From: Neolewinella aquimaris
GTDB lineage: Bacteria > Bacteroidota > Bacteroidia > Chitinophagales > Saprospiraceae
Assembly: GCF_014197245.1 (NCBI RefSeq)
Contig: NZ_JACIFF010000001.1
Span: 496,001-560,000 of the forward strand
Length of the DNA: 64,000 nucleotides
Reading direction: 5' to 3'
Below are positions 54,616 through 63,521 of the stretch, piece by piece (within the stretch, counting starts at the first letter, position 1; every line of letters starts with the position of its first letter). The notes under the pieces were generated by a model. That model did no database searches, had not been told where the DNA came from, and saw only the letters and a program-made list of their open reading frames with translations. Made by a program: the position numbers and the translations under genes.

Positions 54616-55263
54616 CTAGACCTCGTTGAACAGGCCGTGGAGCTTTGCGCTGACCATATTGATCACCCGGCCGAGATCTTCCTTTTTATTGGCGAAGTCT
54701 ACCTCGTCGACGTTGATGATCAGGATGTTCCCGTCGGTGTACGTCGAGATCCAGTCTTCGTACCGGCGGTTGAGTTGCTTGAGGTAATCCAGGCTCATGC
54801 TGCCTTCGTAATCGCGGCCGCGGCTTTCGATGTGGGCCACCAGGGTGCCGATCCCAGCCCGTAGGTAAATGAGCAGATCGGGCGCTTTGATGCGACTGGT
54901 CATGGTATCGAAGAGCTCGGTGTAGCTCTTGAAGTCCCGTTCGGTCATCAGCCCCATTCCGTGTAGGTTGGGCGCGAAGATGTTGGCGTCCTCGTAGATG
55001 GTGCGGTCCTGGATGACCGTCTCATTTCCATCCTGGATGTCGAGAATCTGCTTGTAGCGATTGTGGAGGAAGTACACCTGAAGGTTGAAACTCCACCGCT
55101 TCATGTCGTTGTAAAAATCGCTCAGGTAGGGATTGTTGTCGGCACTTTCGTAGTGTACCGTCCACCCAAAGTGCTGGCCGAGCTGGCGACAGAGGGTCGT
55201 TTTACCGGCGCCGATGTTTCCGGCAATGGCGATGTGCTTGATGGGATTGGGGCTGTTTTCCAT
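54616..55263 (-). CDS. Deoxynucleoside kinase
   Basis: 215 residues. P-loop GNIGAGKT (residues 15-22), the DRTIYED motif near 88 (DRS/DRY-type substrate loop) and the lid segment SRGRDYEGSMSLDYL are typical of the dGK/dAK/dCK family. It phosphorylates deoxynucleosides for nucleotide salvage in the cytoplasm. It is convergent with the dikinase-like gene. CAAAGGTC at 55271-55278 (minus GACCTTTG, seven of eight) may be its -7 element. Confidence 0.9.
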   Translation of the reverse strand: MENSPNPIKHIAIAGNIGAGKTTLCRQLGQHFGWTVHYESADNNPYLSDFYNDMKRWSFNLQVYFLHNRYKQILDIQDGNETVIQDRTIYEDANIFAPNLHGMGLMTERDFKSYTELFDTMTSRIKAPDLLIYLRAGIGTLVAHIESRGRDYEGSMSLDYLKQLNRRYEDWISTYTDGNILIINVDEVDFANKKEDLGRVINMVSAKLHGLFNEV

Positions 55264-55308
55264 GGACCGCCAAAGGTCGTAAATTTTGCCACACTGCCAC
55301 CGCTTCCG

Positions 55309-55947
55309 TTACCGGCCACTCCACCCAAAGCGCGCTTCAATCTGCACGACGGCTCCGCTGACGTCCTTCGAGGTTACGAAGTCGGAATCGACGCCGCTGG
55401 CAAAGCGGTATCCGCCCTCCAGTCCGAGCCGGAACCACTGAAACAGGTTGATCTCCGCTCCTGCCATCAGCTGGCCGATGAGCATCCGGTCGCGGTCTTC
55501 CCCTTTGACGTCGATCCGGCCGGGACCGACGATGGCAGTAAAGCGGGGGTGCACGATATTTTCCGCCCCCGGCGAAACGGCGATGATGAAACCACCGTGG
55601 CGGAAGTCGTATTCCGGGCGGATGCCGGTGAGCGGCGCGTCGTCGGTAGTGAACGATTCCCGCGCCTTCCAGCCGCCGTAGCCCAGGAAGACGGACTTGC
55701 CGAACTCGAGGCCGCCGAAGCCACCCCGTACCAGTGACCAGTCGTCGCCGGTAGATGAATAGTTGTAGGTAGGTCCGCCCCAGACCCCGGTAAGGTCTAA
55801 ATCACCGAGGAGGGTTTTGTCGCGCCGGGAAGAAAAGTCCCGGTAGCTGTCCTTGCGTTCGGAGTGGGAAACCAGGGTGGTGGTGTAGTCCTGGCCCACT
55901 AACGTTCCGGTAAAGAAGAGGGCGATAATTAGGGTAAAGCTTCTCAT
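55309..55947 (-). CDS. Secreted outer-membrane beta-barrel-like protein
   Basis: 212 residues from the ATG at 55947 (MRSFTLIIALFFTGTLVGQ signal). Alternating strands rich in Gly and aromatic residues (GVWGGPTYNYSSTGDDWSLVRGGFGGLEFG, seen as parts; GAEINLFQWFRLGLEGGYRFASG; VVQIEARFGW at the C-terminus ending in an aromatic-Gly pattern) suggest a small outer-membrane barrel. I do not recognise a named family. It is upstream of the deoxynucleoside kinase on the same strand, gap 45 nt. Confidence 0.7.
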   Translation of the reverse strand: MRSFTLIIALFFTGTLVGQDYTTTLVSHSERKDSYRDFSSRRDKTLLGDLDLTGVWGGPTYNYSSTGDDWSLVRGGFGGLEFGKSVFLGYGGWKARESFTTDDAPLTGIRPEYDFRHGGFIIAVSPGAENIVHPRFTAIVGPGRIDVKGEDRDRMLIGQLMAGAEINLFQWFRLGLEGGYRFASGVDSDFVTSKDVSGAVVQIEARFGWSGR

Positions 55948-56136
55948 GGGTAACTGCTTTTGCTGAATGAATAAACGCGGCACCTGCGTCCCCGCCAAAT
56001 CCGGTTGCGCGTATGCCACAACGGCTGCACCGCTGAAATAAAGGTTGCACGTTTGATTCTTAAATTATCTCAAGCAAATACTAATGCGGTATTAATGTCG
56101 GCCGGGGGAGCCTTACTTTGCCGCAAAAATCGACCA

Positions 56137-57480
56137 ATGGCAACAGGCAGTATCCTAATTAAGGACGGAACGATTGTGAATCGGGGAGAACGTTCGGTGG
56201 GCGACCTGCTCATCCGCGATGGCCTCATCGAACGGGTGGGCGGTACGATTGACGTGAGCGCAGACCGGGAAATCGATGCGAGCGGCTGCATCGTTATGCC
56301 CGGGATCATCGACGATCAGGTGCACTTTCGCGAGCCCGGACTGACCCATAAGGCCACCATACGTACCGAAGCGCGGGCGGCCGTTGCCGGAGGGACCACC
56401 ACTTTCATGGAGATGCCCAACACCAAACCGGCGGCGCTGAACCAGTTGTTGCTCGAAGAAAAATACCGCATCGGGGCGGAGACCAGCGTCGCAAACTACA
56501 GCTTCTACATGGGGGCGGCGAACGACAACCTCGATGAAGCACTGCGCACGGACCCCCGACGGGTGTGTGGACTGAAAATCTTCATGGGCAGCAGCACCGG
56601 TAACATGCTGGTTGACAACGAAAAAACACTGGACGCGCTGTTCGCGCAGAGCCCCCTGCTCATCGCTACCCACTGCGAGGACGAAGCGACGATCAGACAC
56701 AATGCGGCGGTGGCGCGGGAGCAATGGGGAACCGATATACCCGTGCGCGAACACCCCAATATTCGGTCGGCTGAGGGATGTCTTAAAAGCAGCACGCTGG
56801 CGATAGAGCTGGCCAAACGGCACAACACCCGGTTGCACATTCTCCACATCAGTACCGCCGACGAGGTTTCGCTGTTCCGCAACGACATTCCCCTCGCCGA
56901 AAAGCGGATCACGGCGGAAGTGTGCGTCCACCACCTCACCTTTAACGCGGACGACTACGCGCGGCTGGGCAACGGCATCAAGTGCAATCCCGCCATCAAG
57001 GCCGAGCACCACCGGGCCGCACTACTGCCTGCCCTGCTCGACGACCGCTTCGATGTGATCGCTACCGACCACGCACCCCATACCATCGAAGAAAAAGCGC
57101 AACGGGATTACTTTAAGGCCCCCGGCGGATTACCCCTGGTTCAGCACAGCCTGGACATGATGATGCGCATGGAACAGGACGGCAAGATCAGCCTGGAGAA
57201 GATCGTGGAAAAAATGTGTCACGCGCCGGCCGAGTGCTTCCGGGTCGATCGCCGGGGATACCTCGACGAGGGCATGTGGGCCGACGTGGTCATCTACGAT
57301 CCGCAAACCGAATGGACGGTGGCCAAGGAAAATATTCTGTACAAGGCCGGCTGGTCGCCCCTCGAGGGAACCACCTTCCGCGGCCGGGTACGGCAAACCA
57401 TCGTGAGCGGAAATATTGCCTACGAAAACCTGCGCATAAACGATGCGGTCCGGGGTGAGCGGGTGCTGTTCGACCGGTAG
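56137..57480 (+). CDS. pyrC: Dihydroorotase (class I, Bacteroidota type)
   Basis: 447 residues from the ATG at 56137 (MATGSILIKDG); TTACTTTG at 56113-56120 is a likely -7 element. Amidohydrolase blocks are IDDQVHFREPGLTHK, MPNTKPAA, GLKIFMGSSTGNML (carbamylated-Lys region), THCEDE, LHILHISTADE and ATDHAPHTIEEK. The first His of the usual H-x-H is Gln in D-D-Q-V-H; I remember this from other Bacteroidota dihydroorotases. It cyclises carbamoyl-aspartate to dihydroorotate in pyrimidine synthesis. Confidence 0.88.
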   Translation: MATGSILIKDGTIVNRGERSVGDLLIRDGLIERVGGTIDVSADREIDASGCIVMPGIIDDQVHFREPGLTHKATIRTEARAAVAGGTTTFMEMPNTKPAALNQLLLEEKYRIGAETSVANYSFYMGAANDNLDEALRTDPRRVCGLKIFMGSSTGNMLVDNEKTLDALFAQSPLLIATHCEDEATIRHNAAVAREQWGTDIPVREHPNIRSAEGCLKSSTLAIELAKRHNTRLHILHISTADEVSLFRNDIPLAEKRITAEVCVHHLTFNADDYARLGNGIKCNPAIKAEHHRAALLPALLDDRFDVIATDHAPHTIEEKAQRDYFKAPGGLPLVQHSLDMMMRMEQDGKISLEKIVEKMCHAPAECFRVDRRGYLDEGMWADVVIYDPQTEWTVAKENILYKAGWSPLEGTTFRGRVRQTIVSGNIAYENLRINDAVRGERVLFDR

Positions 57481-57524
57481 GGCTGAGGGAGCATGATCGT
57501 TCCGTCGGGTTCGGTAAGCAAAGA

Positions 57525-57553
57525 ACCCCGGTCATCCTTGCGGTGCCGGGGCT
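57525..57553 (-). terminator. Second hairpin downstream of the subtilase gene
   Basis: Minus strand GAGCCCCGG pairs with CCGGGGTTC (one G-U pair) around a 14-nt loop, followed by a modest T-rich run (TTTGCTT). It lies about 25 nt beyond the stronger terminator at 57578-57609. It could be a back-up terminator or the 3' end of a short transcript. Confidence 0.45.
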
Positions 57554-57577
57554 CGTTCCAACTTACTGATACCAAAT

Positions 57578-57609
57578 AAAAAAATCGGTGGCGGGGGGAG
57601 CCCGCCGAT
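57578..57609 (-). terminator. Intrinsic terminator of the aroK-subtilase unit
   Basis: Minus strand ATCGG-CGGG pairs with CCCG-(CCA bulge)-CCGAT, then seven U residues. It begins about 107 nt after the subtilase stop. Confidence 0.75.
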
Positions 57610-57715
57610 TCTGTGAAGCTAACGCGACCAGGGTAGCTTGGTTCTCGTCAGACCTTTCCCAAAAATAAGCAAGCCCTACCGGTACCGCAAGGCCGCAGCC
57701 AAAAAAGGCCGAATT

Positions 57716-59116
57716 CTACTGCTCGGCCCGCAGGAGGTAACGGTAGGCAGCGGTAAAATCGGGCTTGCCGTATCCAATCGCCGCATTCGGTTCGGTGGCG
57801 TGGGAGGCCGTCATGCGGACCGCTTCGAGGATCTGCTCGTTCGTGGCTTCGGGCATGGCCTCCATTAGGCAGGCGATCAACCCGGTGATGAGGGGCGCGC
57901 TCAGGCTGGTGCCATTGGCTCCGGTCAACCCTTTTCCGTTGGCGGCGACGGCGGCAACCATTACGCCGGGTCCGCTGACGTCGGGCTTCACCCGCCCGTC
58001 CGCCGTGGGACCGAAACTGCTGAAGTACGCCCGTTCGTCCAGGTCGTCCAGCGCACCAATGCTGAAGGCCTTGCGGGCATCGGCGGGGGTGCCGATGTGC
58101 TTCCATTCGTCCGCCCCGCTGTTGCCGGCGCTGGTTACGATGATCATTCCCCGGTCGAACGCCCGGTCGATGGCAACGGATGCCGGACTACGGGTACCGT
58201 CGAGGTCGGCGTAACCGTAATTCATTGAGGAATCGGTAAAGGTGGTGTAGCCCAGGCTGCTGTTGACCAGGTCCACCCCCGCGCTATCCGCCATTTCGAG
58301 GGCGATGGCGTAGTTGATTTCCTCTAAGCGGTGCTCTCCCCGCGAGTTTTCGGTTTTAAACAGCAGATAGCGTGCTTCCGGAGCGGTGCCGATGAAGAAG
58401 AAGGGGTGGTGTGCGGCCATCGTGCTCAGCACCGTAGCGCCGTGGGTAGACCCATCGAGCGCCGTGCTGTCCTGCTCCACCAGATCGTAGTTTCCGGGGA
58501 CCGCATCGGGCTGGTCGTAACCGAGAAAGTCTTTGTAGCCGACGTTCGGAAAACCACCGTCGAAAACGCCCACGAGTACGCCCTTACCGCGGAAACCGAG
58601 GCGGTGCAGGCTATCGCCGTTCATTCGCTGTAGTATCGTCCAGCCGTAGCCGTAGAAGGATTCGGTTACCGGGACGCTTGCTACTACCGGCGCGGGCTGA
58701 TCGAAGCGGGTGGGGCGGGGGACATCCGTTGACCGCTCGTACTGTAGGGGGGCCACGTAATAGGTAGTGTCGGTGAAGGATAGTGCCTTGATCGAACCAA
58801 GTTCGGTATCGGTTGCGGCAACTACGACTCCGTTCATCCACTTACTCCTGAGCCAGATGCGGGCACCGGTTTGCAGTACGGCGGTTTCGTAGTCGGGGCT
58901 GATGGGCAAATCAAGTTCGGTGATCGCGGCCGCGTGGCGCTGACGCCGGTCGAGCGCCCGCTCACTCAGGAAGCTGGCGGGTTCGTTCACCGTATAGGGC
59001 GTTCCCAACTTATCCTGGAAGCCAACGAAGTAAAGTCTTTCGGTTTCCGCGGTAGCCTGACTGAAGGCCGTGAGGGTGAAAAACAAGCAAAGCGGGAGGA
59101 GTAGGAAGCGGGGCAT
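57716..59116 (-). CDS. Secreted S8 family serine peptidase (subtilisin-like)
   Basis: 466 residues with signal peptide MPRFLLLPLCLFFTLTAFSQ. Catalytic triad blocks are VLVGVFDGGF (Asp near 186), DGSTHGATVLS (His near 224) and GANGTSLSAPLITG (Ser near 402); the oxyanion Asn region is VTSAGNSGAD. An N-terminal propeptide-like region (LYFVGFQDKLGTPYTV) precedes the domain. No sorting domain is obvious at the C-terminus, so the mature enzyme is probably periplasmic or exported by another route. It follows aroK by 3 nt on the same strand, an odd pairing of a housekeeping gene with a secreted protease. Confidence 0.9.
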   Translation of the reverse strand: MPRFLLLPLCLFFTLTAFSQATAETERLYFVGFQDKLGTPYTVNEPASFLSERALDRRQRHAAAITELDLPISPDYETAVLQTGARIWLRSKWMNGVVVAATDTELGSIKALSFTDTTYYVAPLQYERSTDVPRPTRFDQPAPVVASVPVTESFYGYGWTILQRMNGDSLHRLGFRGKGVLVGVFDGGFPNVGYKDFLGYDQPDAVPGNYDLVEQDSTALDGSTHGATVLSTMAAHHPFFFIGTAPEARYLLFKTENSRGEHRLEEINYAIALEMADSAGVDLVNSSLGYTTFTDSSMNYGYADLDGTRSPASVAIDRAFDRGMIIVTSAGNSGADEWKHIGTPADARKAFSIGALDDLDERAYFSSFGPTADGRVKPDVSGPGVMVAAVAANGKGLTGANGTSLSAPLITGLIACLMEAMPEATNEQILEAVRMTASHATEPNAAIGYGKPDFTAAYRYLLRAEQ

Positions 59117-59119
59117 TGA

Positions 59120-59635
59120 TCAGGATAAGGACTGTTCGGAAAGTCGTTCGAATAACAAACGTGCCACATCCCCGCTTTGGTTGTCGAAGCGGAGGTGGAT
59201 ATGCGCCCGCTCGTAGCACGGACGACGTTGCCGCAACTTTTCCGTAACCGTGTCCGTGAGCGACTCGCTTGCGGACAGCAGGGGCCGGTGGTTGGTTTCC
59301 GACTGAAGGCGGCTGACGAGCAGCTCCACCGGAGGGTCTAAAAAAACCGTGGTGCCGATTCGATTCAGGTGGCCGATCTGGTCCTGGTAGCAGGGGGTGC
59401 CGCCGCCGGTTGCCATCACGAAAGAGGGTAGGGGGGCGATACTCATCAGAACGTCGCGCTCCAGTTCGCGGAAGTAAGTCTCGTCGTGGTTGGCGAAGAT
59501 TTGCGAGATCGGAGTGCCGGCCCTGGCTTCCACGTAATCATCCAGATCGATGAAGGGCATCCCGAGTAATTTGGCCAACTCCCGTCCACAGTAGCTCTTT
59601 CCGGAGCCCATGAAACCAATCAAAAAAACGCGCAT
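59120..59635 (-). CDS. aroK: Shikimate kinase
   Basis: 171 residues. P-loop GFMGSGKSYCG (8-18), substrate-binding DLDDYVE near 32 and ATGGGTPCY near 80, lid and adenine regions in HRPLL and the C-terminal Arg-rich segment. The normal length of the family is kept. It phosphorylates shikimate in aromatic amino-acid synthesis. TAACTTGG on the minus strand (59674-59681) could be its -7 element. Confidence 0.92.
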   Translation of the reverse strand: MRVFLIGFMGSGKSYCGRELAKLLGMPFIDLDDYVEARAGTPISQIFANHDETYFRELERDVLMSIAPLPSFVMATGGGTPCYQDQIGHLNRIGTTVFLDPPVELLVSRLQSETNHRPLLSASESLTDTVTEKLRQRRPCYERAHIHLRFDNQSGDVARLLFERLSEQSLS

Positions 59636-59719
59636 ACGTTAGTGGTTTATTCGCGGGCTAGGTGTAGACCGCACCAAGTTACTACGTGCCGGGGAAAGTG
59701 GTGGCAAGTATCGGCTGCT

Positions 59720-59727
59720 TATCTTTG
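59720..59727 (+). promoter_or_regulatory. -7 promoter element (TATCTTTG) of the DUF1573-yajC-ybbR operon
   Basis: Exact TAnnTTTG match, 26 nt upstream of the ATG at 59754. Confidence 0.6.
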
Positions 59728-59753
59728 CATCCGCTAAGCTCGCACCCACGGTT

Positions 59754-60230
59754 ATGAAGTCTGTTATCGTCCTACTTATCCCCCTTTTTGCCCTCTTCGG
59801 TTGCGGAAACGATGGTGTGGTAGCCCCGGCTCAGTCGACAACCGACGCGCCCAGCAATGCCGATATCATTCGTAATCCGGTCGCGGCGAACGCGGTGACG
59901 CCGGCCGATACGGCCCGCGTAGCCCGGATTCACTTCGATGAGCCGGAAGCTCACTTTGGTGAAGTTCGTGCCGGCCAGCGGGTCCGGCGGGAGTTTACCT
60001 TCAAGAATTCGGGTGATCTGCCCCTCCTGATCACCGACGCCCGCTCCACCTGTGGATGTACGGTGCCGGTTTACCCCAAGCGGCCGATCCAACCGGGCGA
60101 ACACGGTGCGATATCCGTCGTATTTGATACCAGCAACAAACTCGGCCGACAGCGAAAACCCGTAACGCTGACCGCCAATACCTACCCCGCTCAGACCACG
60201 GTCTACCTGGAAGGGACCGTAATCGAATAA
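59754..60230 (+). CDS. DUF1573 domain lipoprotein
   Basis: 158 residues. Lipobox LFGC near residue 17, then a short Thr/Ala-rich linker and a DUF1573 immunoglobulin-like domain with FGEVRAGQRVRREFTFKNSGDLPLLITDARSTCGCT (seen in parts), YPKRPIQPGEHGAISVVFDT and a final strand. DUF1573 proteins are common periplasmic lipoproteins in Bacteroidota of unknown role. The neighbouring order DUF1573-yajC-ybbR is frequent there. Confidence 0.87.
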   Translation: MKSVIVLLIPLFALFGCGNDGVVAPAQSTTDAPSNADIIRNPVAANAVTPADTARVARIHFDEPEAHFGEVRAGQRVRREFTFKNSGDLPLLITDARSTCGCTVPVYPKRPIQPGEHGAISVVFDTSNKLGRQRKPVTLTANTYPAQTTVYLEGTVIE

Positions 60231-60241
60231 ACTATACAGTC

Positions 60242-60550
60242 ATGACCTTACTCCTACAGTCCGGCGACATTTTCACCAACGGATTCTTTATGATCGCCAT
60301 GTTGGCGGTACTCGTCTTTACGATGATCATCCCCCAGCGTCGCCGCAGCAAACAACAGAAGACCTTCATGGCGAGCCTGGCTAAGGGCCAACGGGTCGTG
60401 ACCGCCAGCGGCATCCTGGGGATCATCGACAAGGTGGAGGACAACATCATCACCCTGAACGTGGGCAACAAGACCTACCTGCAAATTACCAAGAACGCCA
60501 TTTCGAAGGAGCTTACTGATGCCATCTATCCCCCAAAGGCTGAAGCGTAG
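60242..60550 (+). CDS. yajC: Preprotein translocase subunit YajC
   Basis: 102 residues. A single membrane helix (about 14-32, FFMIAMLAVLVFTMIIPQRRR) then the YajC cytoplasmic domain with LAKGQRVVTASGILGIIDKVEDNIITLNVGNKTYLQI. YajC associates with SecDF at the inner membrane. It starts 11 nt after DUF1573 and its 3' end overlaps the likely start of ybbR. Confidence 0.9.
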   Translation: MTLLLQSGDIFTNGFFMIAMLAVLVFTMIIPQRRRSKQQKTFMASLAKGQRVVTASGILGIIDKVEDNIITLNVGNKTYLQITKNAISKELTDAIYPPKAEA

Positions 60551-61499
60551 GTTACCCCTACGAAATATGGCCACGACCGACCGGCAGATTCTGCTCATCT
60601 GTATCGGACTGGCCTTCGTCTTCTGGTTGATCCTCAACCTGTCGCAAGATTATGAGATCAACAAGGAGGTCGACATCAGCTACGTGGTCAGCCCTGACCG
60701 GGTCGTCGCCGGTACGCCCCCACGGACCGTTGGCGTGCAGGTGCGGGGCAGGGGGTGGAACCTGATTTGGGAAACCCTCCGGGGAAGGCGGATCGGCGTA
60801 GATATTGACCTGCAGAACCAAACCGAGCTACTGCTCACCGGCAATTTACTGCAGCAACAAATTTCCCGGCAGCTAAGTAGCGGGGATCTGGAGGTCGATA
60901 ACCTGAACTACGATGCTCAACGTATTTTGACTACGCCACGCGACGGAAAGCGGGTACCCGTGGTGTCGAAAATTAAGGTCAACTTCAGACCGGGGTACTT
61001 TGCCTCGGGGAATGTGCTCATTGAGCCCGACAGCATCACGGTAAGCGGTTCTACCGACGACCTCATGGAGATCTCTAGCTGGCCAACGGAAGCATTGGTC
61101 CTTGAAAACGTCGAGCAGGACCAACTCGTAAGCGTGCCGCTGCAAACTCCGGAGGAAGGATTGACCATCAATTACGGCGAAGTGAGCGTCGCCGTCCCGG
61201 TCGATGCATTCATCGAACAGCAGATTGAGGTGCCGGTGATGTTACGCAACGCCCCACCGGCCGATTCCTCCCGCGTGTTTCCGAACGTAGTCACGGTCAC
61301 CGTTACCATTCCCCAGAGTCAGTACGGCCTGTACAATGCATCCGATTTCCGGGTGGAAGCTGACCTTACGGGTATCCGAATATCGGAGAACCACAACTCC
61401 CTGCCCCTGACCCTGACGCGGGTACCGGAGTCCATCCGGGGGGTGAATTTCGCGCCCAAAGCCGTGGAGTACTACGTGTACCGGCGCGAGCAGCAGTAG
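60519..61499 (+). CDS. YbbR-like (CdaR) domain membrane protein
   Basis: 326 residues if the start at 60519 is used (overlaps yajC by 32 nt and gives the basic lead QRLKRRLPLRN before the helix). The ATG at 60567 (MATTDRQ) is a good alternative with 310 residues. A single membrane helix (ILLICIGLAFVFWLILNL) precedes YbbR-type repeats with VQVRGRGWNL, VSKIKVNFRPGYFASGNVLIEPDSITVSG and IEVPVMLRNAPP. In Firmicutes CdaR regulates a c-di-AMP cyclase; in Bacteroidota its role is unsettled. The operon commonly continues with coaE, but here the next gene is on the other strand. Confidence 0.83.
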   Translation: MPSIPQRLKRRLPLRNMATTDRQILLICIGLAFVFWLILNLSQDYEINKEVDISYVVSPDRVVAGTPPRTVGVQVRGRGWNLIWETLRGRRIGVDIDLQNQTELLLTGNLLQQQISRQLSSGDLEVDNLNYDAQRILTTPRDGKRVPVVSKIKVNFRPGYFASGNVLIEPDSITVSGSTDDLMEISSWPTEALVLENVEQDQLVSVPLQTPEEGLTINYGEVSVAVPVDAFIEQQIEVPVMLRNAPPADSSRVFPNVVTVTVTIPQSQYGLYNASDFRVEADLTGIRISENHNSLPLTLTRVPESIRGVNFAPKAVEYYVYRREQQ

Positions 61500-61503
61500 A
61501 ACG

Positions 61504-63141
61504 TTACCGGCCGCGCACCGCCGAGATGGGCATCAGTTCGTCGAAGCTTCCGGTCAGGGTGGGCGTCTGGATGTTGCCGGTGTAGCCCCTTACTTCGCGG
61601 TGGACGTAGGCAAACAATTCCTGTATCGAAACGAGGCGGTCGTGGTTGGCATCCGCTTCCCCCTTTAGCCCGCGGATGAGGTAGTGGCTGAAGACCCCGG
61701 AGCGAAGCCCTCCGTCTTCCATGCTGATTTCTTCCCCCTTGCTGGACATCATCAGGGCCGTGGAGGCCTGGGCGTTCGTTAGGGCGGAATAGAATGCGGA
61801 GAGCGTTTCGGTATTGCCGCCGCCACTGCGTGCCGCGAGGCTGCCGCTGTGACAGGCGTCGGCGATGACCAGCTTATGGCGGGACCGGCTGCCCTTCAGG
61901 GCTTCGTGCACATCTTCGTGGCGGAGCGCGTTTTGCTGTCCGTCGTAATCTACCGGAAGAAAAGCGCCGGGCAGTCCGTGACCCGAGAAGTAGAACAGGA
62001 TCACGTCGTTCTCGTCGGCCTGGCGGTAGGTTTCCCGCATTGCGGCCAGGATGTTGTCGTGGGTTGCGTCCTCGTCGATGAGCACCTTTACCTGGTCGTC
62101 GCTCAGGGCGCCCCCTTCGATGCTCTTCAGGAACGCGTATACCTGGTAGGCATCATCGTCCGTGTAGCGGAGGGTCTTCATGTGCTGGTAAAAGGCGCAA
62201 CCGACGACCACGGCCCAAACCTTGACCTTCGGGTCGAAGGCGGTTGCTACCGTCTCCGCGGGTTGGCCCACTGCGGAGTACAGCCGGCGGAACAGTTGTC
62301 CGTCCTCCCATATACCACCCTCGATCTGGCCATCGGCGTAATGCATCACCCCGAGCCCACTGGGACGGTGGTTGCTGAAGTTGCCGAGGTAGATGTTTCC
62401 TCCGGGAAAAGTAACCGTACCCCGTCCTTCGGGTATGCCCATGGCGATCTCGCCGTAGAAGACCGTACCGTCGGCGTAGGTGTACCGGCCGGGGCCGTCG
62501 GGGCAGCCTTCATCGCAGGATTGCAACTCCGCGGTGTTTCCGATGAACCCGAGTGCGGACCAATTGGATTGTAGTTCGCCCCGGTCCCAGGTACCGGTTA
62601 CGGTAGTGCCGTTGGCGAACGACATTACTCCTTCACCGTGGCGTTGGTTTGCGGACCACTGGCCGCGGTAGCTGTCCCCATTGGCGTATTGCATGTGTCC
62701 GTAACCACTCATTAGGTTGTCGGACATATTTCCTTCGTAGTAATCACGGTTAGCGAAGGTGAATTGAACCTTTCCTTCAAGCTTGTCCGCCGACCAATTT
62801 CCCAGGATCTTACCGCCATCGGTGTAATCAACCCGTCCACGGCCGTCGCGCTTTCCTTCCCGCCAATTTCCGGTATAGGTATTGCCGTTGCCGTCGGTGA
62901 GTCGGCCCTCCCCGTTCTGTAATTGCTGCCGGAAGCTGCCCGTGTACACGGATCCGTCGGGGTAAGTAAGGGTGCCGCTGCCGTCGAATTTGCCGGCGCG
63001 GAAACTTCCGGAGTATAGCGCTCCGTCAGCGAATCGGAGAATGCCCTGGCCGTCGTGGCAGTTGCCGCGCTGACAGCGGCCCTGAGCCAGGGTGACCGTC
63101 GCGCTGAGCAGCAGCAACGGAAGGAATGTGTATTTAAACAT
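61504..63141 (-). CDS. Secreted MORN-repeat protein with C-terminal caspase (C14) domain
   Basis: 545 residues from the ATG at 63141, signal peptide MFKYTFLPLLLLSATVTLAQ. About ten MORN repeats (residues about 35-300, e.g. YSGSFRAGKFDGSGTLTYPDG and YTGNWREGKRDGRGRV) are followed by a metacaspase-type peptidase domain (about 320-545). Its His is in ILFYFSGHG (near 386) and its Cys in VIADACHSGS (near 430), so the catalytic dyad is intact. An Asp/Asn-rich EF-hand-like segment (DANHDRLVS) lies near 495 and might bind calcium. The caspase domain would be periplasmic or exported. Neighbours give no substrate hint. Confidence 0.86.
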   Translation of the reverse strand: MFKYTFLPLLLLSATVTLAQGRCQRGNCHDGQGILRFADGALYSGSFRAGKFDGSGTLTYPDGSVYTGSFRQQLQNGEGRLTDGNGNTYTGNWREGKRDGRGRVDYTDGGKILGNWSADKLEGKVQFTFANRDYYEGNMSDNLMSGYGHMQYANGDSYRGQWSANQRHGEGVMSFANGTTVTGTWDRGELQSNWSALGFIGNTAELQSCDEGCPDGPGRYTYADGTVFYGEIAMGIPEGRGTVTFPGGNIYLGNFSNHRPSGLGVMHYADGQIEGGIWEDGQLFRRLYSAVGQPAETVATAFDPKVKVWAVVVGCAFYQHMKTLRYTDDDAYQVYAFLKSIEGGALSDDQVKVLIDEDATHDNILAAMRETYRQADENDVILFYFSGHGLPGAFLPVDYDGQQNALRHEDVHEALKGSRSRHKLVIADACHSGSLAARSGGGNTETLSAFYSALTNAQASTALMMSSKGEEISMEDGGLRSGVFSHYLIRGLKGEADANHDRLVSIQELFAYVHREVRGYTGNIQTPTLTGSFDELMPISAVRGR

Positions 63142-63521
63142 GCTTGACGTGTAAAAGAGTGTTGGTATCAGTGCAAACTCGAATCGCTCTGGCAACGCCC
63201 CGCGGGGCCGAAGTCCGTATTTCTAGCCTGGTCGGACAAAACCAAAAACCAAAGTAAAATTGCAAGAGAATTCTTAGAAAGAAGTTCGTTTGGAGAGAGA
63301 CGCTGAGTACCTAATATAAGTGAGAGACGCCTCTAAAGCAGTCGGAACCCTTCTAAAATTGTACTTAGGATTCGATATAACAAGCGCCTTCTACGGAACG
63401 GTACCTTATGCCTGCTTACCGGTAGCACCCTAGTGTTTTAGGGTTCATTCCCGAGTCACCAACGAAGTACCCCTCCATTCCATTTCTCTGAAACCATTAC
63501 TTTGCACGAAATTTTCACCGA
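63142..63521. other. Intergenic region between MORN-caspase and M14 carboxypeptidase genes
   Basis: 380 nt, AT-rich compared with the neighbours, no reading frame or RNA gene recognised. Possible -7 elements are TTACTTTG on the minus strand at 63250-63257 (for the caspase gene, a 108-nt leader) and TTACTTTG on the plus strand at 63497-63504 (17 nt before the next ATG). The 9-mer GAGAGACGC occurs twice (63295-63303 and 63322-63330). Confidence 0.6.

Noticed and set aside
56137-57480. Inactive dihydroorotase because the first His of H-x-H is Gln
   Set aside because: All other amidohydrolase motifs are intact, and I recall the D-D-Q-V-H form from other Bacteroidota dihydroorotases, so it is more likely a lineage feature than a loss.
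63305-63315. 11-nt match GAGTACCTAAT to the inverted-repeat element at 38983-38993, with a nearby CTTACCGGT
   Set aside because: The two short matches are in swapped order and could arise by chance. Not enough to call a second copy.
63295-63330. Possible fourth member of the small-RNA family at the repeated GAGAGACGC
   Set aside because: No TAnnTTTG element at the 38-nt distance seen in units B and C and no terminator hairpin on the minus strand.
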